Positions 42,979 through 51,693 of a stretch of 64,000 bases of DNA are shown one piece after another (the stretch's first letter is position 1; every line of letters begins with the position of its first letter). The translations under genes and the position numbers were made by a program. The notes below the pieces were generated by a model. That model did not search any database. It worked only from the letters and a program-made list of their open reading frames with translations, and had not been told where the DNA came from. This DNA comes from CAMLOF01 sp041913045 (lineage in GTDB: Bacteria > Pseudomonadota > Gammaproteobacteria > Burkholderiales > Burkholderiaceae_C), in the NCBI GenBank assembly GCA_041913045.1, contig JAYSGB010000010.1:54794-118793 (forward strand), given 5' to 3'.

Positions 42979-43798
42979 CGTCAGGAACCCCAGGAGGAAA
43001 TTCGTCATTGATCCGGGCAATCGCCTCGGCCGCCTGCTGCAGCACAGGCAGCATCGACAGAGCGCGTTCCCGGGTAAACCGCATCACGGGGGCCTGGACA
43101 GCCAGGCCCATGTTGGAGGAGCCTTGAGGGGAGGGCACCAGCACTCCCAGACACAGAAGACCCGGCAGGAACTCTTCGTTGTCAAACGCGTACCCCTGTG
43201 AGCGCACGCGTTCAATCTCCTGTTCCAGATCGTCGTAGCTGGTCAAGGTATTGCCCGTGAACTTCTCAAGCGGAACGGCGGCCAGCAGGCGGCGACGCTG
43301 GGATGGCGTCATCTGGCTCAAAAAGAGCTTGCCAGTTGCAGAGCAGTGCGCTGGCACACGCGAACCTGGGTGAAGGTAAAAACGCAGCGGCGCGGCGGTC
43401 TCCACGCGGTCCAGGTAGAGCACCTCGCTGCCTGAGAACGCGGTGATGTTGCAGCTTTCGCCCAACTCATCGACGAGTTTTCGCAAGACGGCGTGGCGGG
43501 CGCCGTAGGTCGTGTTGTTCAGCAGGATGTTCTCTGCAAGCCGCATCAGGCGCTGGCCTGTTCCGTAGTGGCGCCCGTTGCCGTCTCGCTGCAGGATGCC
43601 GGCGCCTTCCAGTTGCTGAAGCATTCTGTGCATGGTGGGCTTGGGCAAGCCCGTCTCTTCCACCATGGTCTGCAGGGTGAAGGGCGAATCTTTCTGAGCG
43701 ATGACCTCCAGCAGTGCGAACAGGCGCAGGTTGGGCGTGTCTCCATCCACTCGCGTGTTAGCTCTGGTCGACGTGTCTTTCATCATGGGTCTAATCAT
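42971..43798 (-). CDS. IclR-family transcriptional regulator
   Basis: 275 residues from ATG 43798; Mets at 43786 and 43783 are alternatives and no start has a strong ribosome binding site. The N-terminal winged helix-turn-helix reads LRLFALLEVIAQKDSPFTLQTM and GLPKPTMHRMLQQLE. The C-terminal IclR effector domain has HPGSRVPAHCSATGKLFL and RSQGYAFDNEEF. It is divergent from xsc, with the shared 134-base region holding repeated motifs, and is the first gene of the run continuing into cobS. Confidence 0.88.
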   Translation of the reverse strand: MIRPMMKDTSTRANTRVDGDTPNLRLFALLEVIAQKDSPFTLQTMVEETGLPKPTMHRMLQQLEGAGILQRDGNGRHYGTGQRLMRLAENILLNNTTYGARHAVLRKLVDELGESCNITAFSGSEVLYLDRVETAAPLRFYLHPGSRVPAHCSATGKLFLSQMTPSQRRRLLAAVPLEKFTGNTLTSYDDLEQEIERVRSQGYAFDNEEFLPGLLCLGVLVPSPQGSSNMGLAVQAPVMRFTRERALSMLPVLQQAAEAIARINDEFPPGVPDDD

Positions 43799-43804
43799 AT
43801 GTTG

Positions 43805-43901
43805 TTTCTTTTTTTGAGTCAATTTGTCTCGAAAAAAGAAATTTGTCTTGACAAGGCTCGAAGTCATACCTAGACTCCTGCAAAACGTTTCTTTTTTCGG
43901 A
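43805..43901 (+). promoter_or_regulatory. Three copies of a TTTCTTTTTTCGA-like motif plus a palindrome
   Basis: TTTCTTTTTTTGA at 43805-43817, its inverted form TCGAAAAAAGAAA at 43829-43841, and TTTCTTTTTTCGGA at 43888-43901. The third copy runs into GGAAC-AAAAA-GTTCC (43899-43913). Two copies flank the upstream side of the xsc promoter and one lies in the 5' untranslated region. They are good candidates for operators of the adjacent IclR regulator. Confidence 0.6.
43848..43876 (+). promoter_or_regulatory. Sigma-70 promoter of xsc
   Basis: A perfect -35 TTGACA (43848-43853) is 17 bases from TAGACT (43871-43876). Transcription would start near 43883, leaving a 50-base leader before the xsc ribosome binding site AGGAGA (43923-43928). 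Confidence 0.72.
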
Positions 43902-43932
43902 ACAAAAAGTTCCATTTTTCACAGGAGATAGC

Positions 43933-45744
43933 ATGACAACACCCGCAAATCGTACGGTGGCCGAAGGCGTCCAGAAGATGACGCCGTCTGAGGCCTTTGT
44001 TGAGACCATGGTTGCCAATGGCGTGACCGAGATGTTTGGCATCATGGGCTCTGCCTTCATGGATGCGATGGACATCTTTGCCCCCGCTGGCATTCGCCTG
44101 ATCCCCGTGGTGCACGAGCAAGGCGCTGCCCACATGGCAGACGGTTATGCGCGGGTGTCGGGGCGTCATGGTGTGGTCATCGGTCAGAACGGCCCCGGCA
44201 TCAGCAACTGCGTGACAGCCATTGCGGCTGCCTACTGGGCGCACAGCCCCGTCGTCATCGTGACCCCCGAGACCGGCACCATGGGCATGGGCCTGGGTGG
44301 CTTCCAGGAAGCCAACCAGTTGCCGATGTTCCAGGAGTTCACGAAGTACCAGGGTCACGTCTGCAACCCCAAGCGCATGGCGGAGTTCACGGCCCGTTGC
44401 TTTGACCGCGCGATCTCTGAAATGGGTCCCACCCAGCTCAACATCCCGCGTGACTACTTCTACGGCGAGATTCAGTGCGAGATCCCGAAGCCCATGCGTG
44501 TGGAACGCGGCTCCGGCGGCGAAAACAGCCTGAATGCCGCTGCAGAACTGCTGGCTACGGCGAAGTTTCCAGTCATTCTTGCCGGTGGCGGCGTGGTGAT
44601 GGGTGATGCCGTTGAGGAATGCAAGGTGTTGGCAGAGCGGCTTGGCGCACCTGTTGTGACGGGTTACCTGCGCAACGACGCCTTCCCGGCGAAGCACCCC
44701 TTGTGGGCAGGCCCGCTGGGCTACCAAGGCTCAAAGGCTGCCATGAAGCTGATTGCCCAGGCTGACGTGGTGATCGCCCTGGGTTCGCGCATGGGCCCCT
44801 TTGGCACGCTGCCGCAGCATGGAATGGACTACTGGCCCAAGAATGCCAAGATCATCCAGGTGGAAGCTGACCACACCAACCTGGGTTTGGTGAAGAAGAT
44901 TTCCGTGGGTATCCATGGCGATGCCAAAGCCGTGGCCAAAGCCCTTGCGGCGCGCCTTCAGGACAAGAGCCTTGCATGTGACGCCTCCAAGGCTGATCGG
45001 GCGGCGACCATCAAGGCTGAAAAAGACGCCTGGGAAAAAGAGCTGGACGAGTGGACGCACGAGCGTGACCCCTACAGCCTCGACATGATCGAAGAGGCCA
45101 AGCAGGAGCGCACGCCGACCGGTGGCACTTACCTGCACCCGCGCCAAGTGTTGCGCGAGCTGGAAAAGGCGATGCCAGCCAGGGTCATGGTCTCGACCGA
45201 CATTGGCAACATCAACTCCGTGGCAAACAGCTATCTGCGCTTTGATGAGCCGCGCAGCTTCTTTGCTCCCATGAGTTTCGGCAACTGCGGCTATGCATTG
45301 CCCACCATCATCGGTGCGAAGTGCGCTGCTCCCGACCGCCCGGCCATTGCATACGCAGGTGACGGTGCCTGGGGCATGAGCATGGTGGAAATCATGACGG
45401 CGGTGCGCCACGACATCCCGGTGACGGCGGTGGTGTTCCACAACCGCCAGTGGGGCGCGGAGAAGAAGAACCAGGTGGACTTCTACAACCGCCGCTTCGT
45501 GGCTGGCGAGCTGGAAAGCGAGAGCTTCTCCGGCATCGCCAAGGCCATGGGTGCGGAAGGCATCATCGTCGATCGCCTGGAGGATGTTGGCCCGGCGCTG
45601 AAGAAGGCCATTGACATGCAGATGAACGAACGCAAGACCTGCGTGATCGAGATCATGTGCACCCGTGAACTGGGCGACCCCTTCCGCCGTGATGCGCTGA
45701 GCAAGCCTGTGCGCTTCCTCGAGAAGTACAAAGACTACGTGTAA
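43933..45744 (+). CDS. xsc: Sulfoacetaldehyde acetyltransferase Xsc
   Basis: Thiamine-diphosphate enzyme that cleaves sulfoacetaldehyde with phosphate to acetyl phosphate and sulfite. It has 603 residues, the usual length. The start VQKMTPSEAFVETMVANGVTE begins the TPP-N domain, with the catalytic Glu region VHEQGAAHMADGYARVSG. The ThDP/magnesium motif is GDGAWGMSMVE, followed by HNRQWGAEKKNQ. These read as Xsc rather than acetolactate synthase. Its neighbours pta, exporters and the taurine genes support the call. Confidence 0.95.
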   Translation: MTTPANRTVAEGVQKMTPSEAFVETMVANGVTEMFGIMGSAFMDAMDIFAPAGIRLIPVVHEQGAAHMADGYARVSGRHGVVIGQNGPGISNCVTAIAAAYWAHSPVVIVTPETGTMGMGLGGFQEANQLPMFQEFTKYQGHVCNPKRMAEFTARCFDRAISEMGPTQLNIPRDYFYGEIQCEIPKPMRVERGSGGENSLNAAAELLATAKFPVILAGGGVVMGDAVEECKVLAERLGAPVVTGYLRNDAFPAKHPLWAGPLGYQGSKAAMKLIAQADVVIALGSRMGPFGTLPQHGMDYWPKNAKIIQVEADHTNLGLVKKISVGIHGDAKAVAKALAARLQDKSLACDASKADRAATIKAEKDAWEKELDEWTHERDPYSLDMIEEAKQERTPTGGTYLHPRQVLRELEKAMPARVMVSTDIGNINSVANSYLRFDEPRSFFAPMSFGNCGYALPTIIGAKCAAPDRPAIAYAGDGAWGMSMVEIMTAVRHDIPVTAVVFHNRQWGAEKKNQVDFYNRRFVAGELESESFSGIAKAMGAEGIIVDRLEDVGPALKKAIDMQMNERKTCVIEIMCTRELGDPFRRDALSKPVRFLEKYKDYV

Positions 45745-45756
45745 GCGTCGCTGCCC

Positions 45757-45788
45757 GCGCTCAGCAAGTCAATGAGCTTGCTGAGCGC
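45757..45788 (+). repeat. Perfect 12-bp hairpin between xsc and pta
   Basis: GCGCTCAGCAAG (45757-45768) pairs exactly with CTTGCTGAGCGC (45777-45788) around an 8-base loop. Only ATCGTTTCC follows, so it is not a strong terminator. It could protect the 3' end of xsc mRNA and lower pta expression. It also masks an in-frame ATG at 45772, which argues for the pta start downstream. Confidence 0.7.
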
Positions 45789-45813
45789 ATCGTTTCCTCT
45801 CATGAGACTTACC

Positions 45814-46797
45814 ATGGCTTACACCCCCATTGATACCGCTGCATTGGATGCCGTGACCGGAAACTCGCAGCACCAGCATCTGGACAGGCTGATGGCCGCT
45901 GCGCGCGACCTGGGCCCGATACCTGTGGCTGTTGCCTATCCGTGTGATGCAGCATCGTTGAAATCTGCCAGCGAGGCCGCGCGCGCCGGATTGATCGAGC
46001 CCGTGCTTGTCGGACCGCGCTCACGCATCGAGTCGTTGGCATTGGCAGCGGATCTGGATCTGGCTTGCGCGACCATTCATGACACGGTGGACGACCCGCG
46101 TGCAGCCGCCGCAAATGCGGCCATGCTGTGCAGGGACGGCAAGGCCGCCGCATTGATGAAGGGAAGCCTGCATTCCGACGAGCTGCTGGGCGCTGCCGTG
46201 GCGCGGGAAGCCGGATTGCGGGGAGACAGGCGCGCCAGCCATGTGTTCGTGCTGGACGTTCCGGGTTTTGACCGCCCGCTGTTGATCACCGATTGCGTGG
46301 TCAACATAGCGCCCACGCTGCTTGACAAGCGAGACATTGCGCAAAACGCGATAGAGCTGGCGCGGGCGATAGGCATTGTGCAGCCCAGAGTGGCTGTGCT
46401 GTCTGCGGTGGAGACGGTCAATCCTGCCATCCCCGGCACCATTGATGCTGCCGCGCTTTGCAAGATGGCCGACCGCGGGCAGATCAAGGGCGGCATCTTT
46501 GACGGCCCGCTGGCTTACGACAACGCCATTTCTTTGCAGTCCGCACGGAACAAAGGGATTGTGTCTGACGTGGCGGGCCAGCCTGATGTACTGCTGGTGC
46601 CCAACCTTGAGGCCGGGAATATGGTCTACAAGCAACTGGTCTACATGGCAGGTGCCGAATGCGCGGGCCTGGTGCTGGGCATGAAGGTACCGGTGATTCT
46701 GACAAGCCGTTCGGACTCGGTGGCGAGCCGCATTGCCTCTTGTGCGCTGGCGGTGTTGAAGAGCCGCAGCCTGCAGACGCTTGGAGAAGGCGCATGA
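45814..46797 (+). CDS. pta: Phosphate acetyltransferase
   Basis: Converts acetyl phosphate from Xsc to acetyl-CoA. I use ATG 45814 (MAYTPIDTAALD), giving 327 residues, the short single-domain PTA_PTB form without the N-terminal regulatory domains of E. coli Pta. Visible are VLVGPRSRIESLA, MKGSLHSDELL, RASHVFVLDVPGF, DGPLAYDNAIS and PNLEAGNMVYKQLVY. An ATG at 45802 is an alternative. The stop overlaps the exporter start (ATGA). Confidence 0.92.
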   Translation: MAYTPIDTAALDAVTGNSQHQHLDRLMAAARDLGPIPVAVAYPCDAASLKSASEAARAGLIEPVLVGPRSRIESLALAADLDLACATIHDTVDDPRAAAANAAMLCRDGKAAALMKGSLHSDELLGAAVAREAGLRGDRRASHVFVLDVPGFDRPLLITDCVVNIAPTLLDKRDIAQNAIELARAIGIVQPRVAVLSAVETVNPAIPGTIDAAALCKMADRGQIKGGIFDGPLAYDNAISLQSARNKGIVSDVAGQPDVLLVPNLEAGNMVYKQLVYMAGAECAGLVLGMKVPVILTSRSDSVASRIASCALAVLKSRSLQTLGEGA

Positions 46798-47861
46798 CTC
46801 CAGTTCCTCAGGCCATGAAGCGATCAAACCCCTGGCTGGCACCTGGGTACAAGCTGGAGCCAGCCTTGGCCCTGATGCCTGGTATTGCCCTGTCTGGCGT
46901 GGTGGCACTTGCCGCCACCTTTGTGTCCACATTGCATGGCGGCCCTCAACTGCTGTACGCGCTTTTCTTTGGGGTTGCGTTCCACTTCCTCAGTCAGGAA
47001 GCCAAAACGAAACCTGGTATCGAGTTCTGCGCGCGGGGCGTGCTCAGGCTCGGCGTGGGTTTGTTGGGTGCCAGGATCACGGCTTCGCAGATCGCAGGGC
47101 TGGGCTGGACCACGGCGCTGATCGTCATCGCGGCGGTGATCACCACGCTGCTGTGCGGCGCCTGGCTAGGACGGCGATTGGGGATGACGCGTCCACAAGG
47201 TGTTCTGTCCGGCGGCGCCGTGGCCATATGCGGCGCATCCGCAGCCCTGGCCATTTCTGCCGTTCTGCCTAGAGACAAACAAAGCGACCGCTTCACGTTG
47301 ATGGTGGTTGTCACGGTCACGGTGCTTTCGACCGTGGCCATGGTGCTTTACCCGCTGATCTCCAAACTGCTGCATTTGCCGCCGGATCTTGCTGGGCTGT
47401 TCATTGGCGGAACCATTCACGACGTTGCCCAAGTGGTGGGGGCAGGCTACACCATTGACCAGGCCACGGGGGACTACGCCACGATCGTCAAACTGTTCAG
47501 GGTTTCGATGCTGGCCGTGGTGGTGGTGGTGGTTTCCACACTGTTCAAGCGGCAGCGCGAGGCACAGGCCGAGAGCTATGAAGGCAAGAAGCAGCCGCTC
47601 GTGCCTTGGTTCTTGTGGGTGTTTGTTGCTTTGGTTGTGCTTAATTCTGTGGGCATGGTGCCCGCCGCTACCCAGCACGGCTTGAGTGACCTGTCGCGCA
47701 GCTGCCTGGTCCTGGCCATTGCAGCGCTTGGCATGAAGACGTCTTTTGCCCAGTTGGCCAATGCAGGCTGGCGGCCTTTCATGCTGCTGGTGGTGGAAAC
47801 GGTCTGGATGGCGGCATTCGTCCTGGTGGCGATTGAGTTGCGCAGCTTGCACATAGGTTGA
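46794..47861 (+). CDS. tauZ: TauZ-like sulfur-oxyanion exporter (YeiH/UPF0324 family)
   Basis: 355 residues from ATG 46794, coupled to pta. About ten membrane segments are visible. Family blocks include GVLRLGVGLLGARITASQI, LSGGAVAICGASAALAIS and FIGGTIHDVAQVVGAG. YeiH-type proteins beside xsc-pta are named TauZ or SuyZ and are proposed to export sulfate or sulfite produced from sulfonates. Transport direction is taken from family knowledge. Confidence 0.85.
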   Translation: MTPVPQAMKRSNPWLAPGYKLEPALALMPGIALSGVVALAATFVSTLHGGPQLLYALFFGVAFHFLSQEAKTKPGIEFCARGVLRLGVGLLGARITASQIAGLGWTTALIVIAAVITTLLCGAWLGRRLGMTRPQGVLSGGAVAICGASAALAISAVLPRDKQSDRFTLMVVVTVTVLSTVAMVLYPLISKLLHLPPDLAGLFIGGTIHDVAQVVGAGYTIDQATGDYATIVKLFRVSMLAVVVVVVSTLFKRQREAQAESYEGKKQPLVPWFLWVFVALVVLNSVGMVPAATQHGLSDLSRSCLVLAIAALGMKTSFAQLANAGWRPFMLLVVETVWMAAFVLVAIELRSLHIG

Positions 47862-47897
47862 GCTACCGTTGCTCACTTTCACCGGTGGAGAGCAGCC

Positions 47898-48674
47898 ATG
47901 TCGATATTTGGTGTGACTTTGTTGACATGGCTGAGCGTGGCTGCATGTATGGCGCTTGCGACTTATGTGCAGACGCTGACAGGGTTCGCGTTTTCCCTGC
48001 TGTTCGTTGGCCTCATCAGTGCATTTGACCTGGTACCGCTGGAGGAAGCCACCAATGCCATCAGCGTCATTACGCTGATACAGACGGCGGCTTACTACCG
48101 TTCACATCCCATCCAGGCCGACTGGAAACTGGTGCGCCCCGCTATTGTTCCGAGCGTGGTTGGTGTGGTGGCCGGGGTGGTTTTGCTGGTCTGGCTCAGT
48201 GGCAGCGCGATCTATCTGCTCAAGTACGTATTGGGCGTCACCATCTTGCTGACGGCCTTGTCGATGCTGGCAAAGCCGGTGCCTTGGCCTGCTGTCTCGT
48301 CGGCAGCTGTCTTTCGCATCGCAGGCTTGTTGTCAGGGCTCATGGGGGGCTTGTTCTCCACGGCCGGCCCGCCGCTGGTATACCTGCTCTATCGGCAGCC
48401 TGTGCCCCAGCGAGTGGTTCACCAGTGCCTGTATCTGATGTTTACGATAGGGCAGGTGGTGAGACTGGTGTTCATTGCCGTGGCTGGCAGTTTCACCTGG
48501 CGGTCTCTTCTGTACATTGGCTTGTCTCTGCCGGTGGTTCTGCTTGTCCACTTCGCCAATCAGCGCTTTCCCGTGAGGCTGTCTGAGCGTGGCACCGCGC
48601 GCCTCGCTGCGGCTTTGCTCATAATCGCAGGCGCAGGGCTCATCTACTCCAATTTCACCAGGTTGCCTCGCTGA
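47898..48674 (+). CDS. tauE: TauE/SafE-family sulfite exporter
   Basis: 258 residues, about eight membrane segments, with a good ribosome binding site (GGAGAG) ahead of ATG 47898. The family repeat is seen as TLTGFAFSLLFVGL and LSGLMGGLFSTAGPPLVYLLYR. TauE proteins near xsc are thought to export sulfite. With the upstream YeiH-type gene the cluster has two unrelated exporters for the same sulfur load. Confidence 0.88.
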   Translation: MSIFGVTLLTWLSVAACMALATYVQTLTGFAFSLLFVGLISAFDLVPLEEATNAISVITLIQTAAYYRSHPIQADWKLVRPAIVPSVVGVVAGVVLLVWLSGSAIYLLKYVLGVTILLTALSMLAKPVPWPAVSSAAVFRIAGLLSGLMGGLFSTAGPPLVYLLYRQPVPQRVVHQCLYLMFTIGQVVRLVFIAVAGSFTWRSLLYIGLSLPVVLLVHFANQRFPVRLSERGTARLAAALLIIAGAGLIYSNFTRLPR

Positions 48675-48836
48675 GCGCGTGGTGGCTTGCCTGGCACTCC
48701 TGCAGTGCGGCGGCGCAAGCCGGGGGTCGGATGATGCTTGTTATATGCCGTTCACTCGTGTACAAACCGCCGGCGGCAGTAGCAGGTCTTAGCAGCCCAA
48801 CCGTACCCCCATTGCCAGCAGACGGACAGAAGCAAG

Positions 48837-50336
48837 ATGTCTCAAAAAATCACCGGCGCCATGTGGAAGGAGCTTTTCCAGCGCTCCCGCAAGGACGGAC
48901 TCAGCCTCCAGGGGCAGATCCGCGCCATGGTCGTCGATGCCATTCACTCCGGTGTTCTCCCGCTGGGAGAGCCGTTGCCCTCCAGCCGCGAACTGGCTGA
49001 ACAGCTGGACGTCGGCAGGATCACTGTCGTCCTTGCATACCAGCAGCTGGCAGAGGAGTCGTTGCTGGTAAGCCGGCAGCGCAAGGGGCATTTTGTGAAC
49101 CCGGACTTCCAGCTGGGTCGGGTGGCACGTACTTCTTCTGCTGCAGAAGTGAAGAACTCAAAAACCGACTGGGCGCGCCGTTTGTGTCTGCAGCCGAATG
49201 CGCATCGCAGCATCGTCAAGCCGCCCGACTGGCAGTCTTACCGGTATCCGTTCCTTTACGGGCAGTTCGACAAGGAGCTTTTCCCCACTGCCGCCTGGCG
49301 AGAGTGCTGCATGAAGGCCTTGTCCGTTCTGGACATACGTGAGTGGGCGCCCGATCAGATAACCCGAGACGATGAACTGCTCATACAGCAGATTCAGACC
49401 AAGATCTTGCCAAGGCGAGGCGTTTGGGCGACCACGGACGAGTTGATGATCACTGTGGGCGCGCAACACGCCCTGTACATGGTGGCAGACTTGTTGATGC
49501 GCGAAGGCACGACGGTTGCCATAGAGGACCCGGGCTACCCCGACGCACGCAACATATTCAGCTGCCGTACATCGCAGATCATTGCCTTGCCGGTAGACGA
49601 CCAGGGCTTGCCGTTGAGCGACAGCTTGCGCTCCATGGACTACGTGTACACAACGCCAAGCCACCAGTGCCCCACCGGCGTGACCATGCCACGCCACAGA
49701 CGTGAGGCCCTGCTCCAGCGCGCCCAGCAAGACGACTTTGTCATCATCGAAGATGACTTCGAAAGCGAGAACAGCTTTGCGGGTGAACCCATACCTGCAC
49801 TCAAAAGCCTCGACCGCAATGACCGCGTCATCTACATCGGTAGTCTGTCGAAGAGCCTTGCGCCGGGGTTGCGTATTGGTTACATCGTTGCAGCGCCAGA
49901 GTTGATTCAGCAACTGCGTGCGTTGAGGCGGCTCATGTTGAGGCACCCGTCCACCTTCATCCAGCGCACGCTTGCCTTGTTCATTTCACTGGGGCACAAC
50001 GACGCGCAGTTGCGCAGATTGGCCCAGGCGCAGAAGGAACGGCACGCGTTGCTGGTAGACGCATTGAAAAAACACATGCCGGACTGCGCCTACGTGCCGG
50101 TCAGCGGAGGCGGCTCTTTGTGGGTGCGAATTCCGGATGGCATCAACTCAGAGGCATTGGCGCGCCAGGCGGCCCTCAAAGGTGTCTTGATTGAGCCTGG
50201 CGATGTGTTCTTCATCAGCCGTACACCGCCAGCCAACTACATACGTTTGGGCTATCAATCCATACCGGGGAATGCGATCGAGGATGGCATAGCCATCCTC
50301 GCGAGTGTGATCAGGGAAATGCTTGCCGCTCAGTAG
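48837..50336 (+). CDS. tauR: MocR-family regulator TauR
   Basis: 499 residues. An N-terminal GntR winged helix (PLPSSRELAEQLDVGRITVVLAYQ) is fused to an aminotransferase-like domain with the PLP Lys in IGSLSKSLAPGLRIGY and DPGYPDARN. This is the MocR architecture of TauR, the taurine-responsive activator. It sits between the exporter genes and the TRAP operon; its 3' end overlaps the converging tauM by 7 bases. Confidence 0.9.
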   Translation: MSQKITGAMWKELFQRSRKDGLSLQGQIRAMVVDAIHSGVLPLGEPLPSSRELAEQLDVGRITVVLAYQQLAEESLLVSRQRKGHFVNPDFQLGRVARTSSAAEVKNSKTDWARRLCLQPNAHRSIVKPPDWQSYRYPFLYGQFDKELFPTAAWRECCMKALSVLDIREWAPDQITRDDELLIQQIQTKILPRRGVWATTDELMITVGAQHALYMVADLLMREGTTVAIEDPGYPDARNIFSCRTSQIIALPVDDQGLPLSDSLRSMDYVYTTPSHQCPTGVTMPRHRREALLQRAQQDDFVIIEDDFESENSFAGEPIPALKSLDRNDRVIYIGSLSKSLAPGLRIGYIVAAPELIQQLRALRRLMLRHPSTFIQRTLALFISLGHNDAQLRRLAQAQKERHALLVDALKKHMPDCAYVPVSGGGSLWVRIPDGINSEALARQAALKGVLIEPGDVFFISRTPPANYIRLGYQSIPGNAIEDGIAILASVIREMLAAQ

Positions 50337-51670
50337 CCCATCAAGCCGGGTAGCCATAGTGAGATCTGAGGGAAGAAGGCGATCAGGAAAACCGTAATGC
50401 AAGAGATCAGCACGAACGGCATCACCCTGACGACAATCTTCTCCACCGGCTCCCCGCCTATGCCTGATGCAACAAACAGGTTCTCACCCAGTGGCGGTGT
50501 CTGGAACCCGATGGACAGCGCGCAGATCACGACGATGCCCACGTGAGTGGGGTCGGCGCCCATGGTGTACATCACCGGCAGAAGCACCGGCACCAGAATC
50601 ATGATGGCTGCCAGCGTTTCCATGAACATGCCAACAAACAGCAGGAACATGATGACCAATGTCCACACGATGTAGATGTTGTCGGTCAGGCTGAGCATGG
50701 ATTCGGCGACCAATGCCGGCATGCGTGTTTCAACCAGCAGGCGGCCAAAGGCCGTTGCGGTGAAAAGAATGAGGAGCACGCGCCCAGTGATCCAGGTGGT
50801 GGTGCGCAGCGCCTTGAGTGTGGCTTTGAATTTGAGTTCGCGGTGAATGAAGAGACCCACGAACACGGTGTAGAAGATGGCGACGATGGCCGACTCCGTC
50901 GGCGTGAACATGCCGGTGTAGATGCCTCCCAGAATGATCAAGGGGGCGAGCATGGCCCAGAAGCCTTTGCGCATGGCAGTGCCCACCTCTCTCATGCACC
51001 ATTGATCCGTGAGTCCACGGTAGCCGCTGCGGCGTGAGATGAAGTAGTTCATCACCAGAAGGCCAGAAGCCATGACCAGGCCCGGAATCACCCCTGCCAT
51101 GAAGAGCTTGGGAATCGACAGGGACTCGAACTGGCCGTATTTTTCAATGGCTTCGGGGGGCGGGGCCATGCCAAGTGCGGAAATACCGAAGATGACCATG
51201 GGGATGGACGGGGGGATGATGATGCCAAGCCCGCCGGAAGATGCCGTGACGGCCGATGCATAGGCTCTGTCATACCGGCGGTTGACCATCGCTGGAATCA
51301 TGAGCATGCCCACGGCAGCCGTGGTCGCGGGCCCTGAACCCGAGATGGCTCCGAAAAACAGGCACGCCAAGACCGTTGCCACACCCAGACCGCCAGTGAT
51401 GGGGCCTGCAAGCGTCTCTGCAATGTCAACCAGGCGCTTCGATATGCCCGCAGCCTCCATCAGCGCACCCGCCAGCACAAACGCGGGCAGCGCCATGAGG
51501 GGGAAGCTTCCAACAGAGGTGAATGCAATCTGTACCAGCGTGATGGGGTCTTGCCCCAGTGCGATGTACGCTGCCATGGCCGCGCCGCCAAGCGCCACGG
51601 AGATGGGGGCGCCGAGCAGCATGAACACAAGGAAGCCGCCGAACAGCAGTTCGGCCACGTAATTTTCCAT
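50330..51670 (-). CDS. tauM: TRAP transporter large permease (DctM type)
   Basis: 446 residues with about twelve membrane segments. DctM blocks include VFMLLGAPISVALGG, SGSGPATTAAVG, PPSIPMVIFG and QTPPLGENLFVASGI. It is the last gene of the minus-strand run tauX-like/tauK/tauL/tauM, and the taurine context supports taurine as substrate. Confidence 0.9.
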   Translation of the reverse strand: MENYVAELLFGGFLVFMLLGAPISVALGGAAMAAYIALGQDPITLVQIAFTSVGSFPLMALPAFVLAGALMEAAGISKRLVDIAETLAGPITGGLGVATVLACLFFGAISGSGPATTAAVGMLMIPAMVNRRYDRAYASAVTASSGGLGIIIPPSIPMVIFGISALGMAPPPEAIEKYGQFESLSIPKLFMAGVIPGLVMASGLLVMNYFISRRSGYRGLTDQWCMREVGTAMRKGFWAMLAPLIILGGIYTGMFTPTESAIVAIFYTVFVGLFIHRELKFKATLKALRTTTWITGRVLLILFTATAFGRLLVETRMPALVAESMLSLTDNIYIVWTLVIMFLLFVGMFMETLAAIMILVPVLLPVMYTMGADPTHVGIVVICALSIGFQTPPLGENLFVASGIGGEPVEKIVVRVMPFVLISCITVFLIAFFPQISLWLPGLMGY

Positions 51671-51693
51671 ATCCGTCTCCTACGCCTGTACTG

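Noticed and set aside
43799..43932. TauR boxes upstream of xsc
   Set aside because: Searched for CTGGAC or its complement in this region; none is present.
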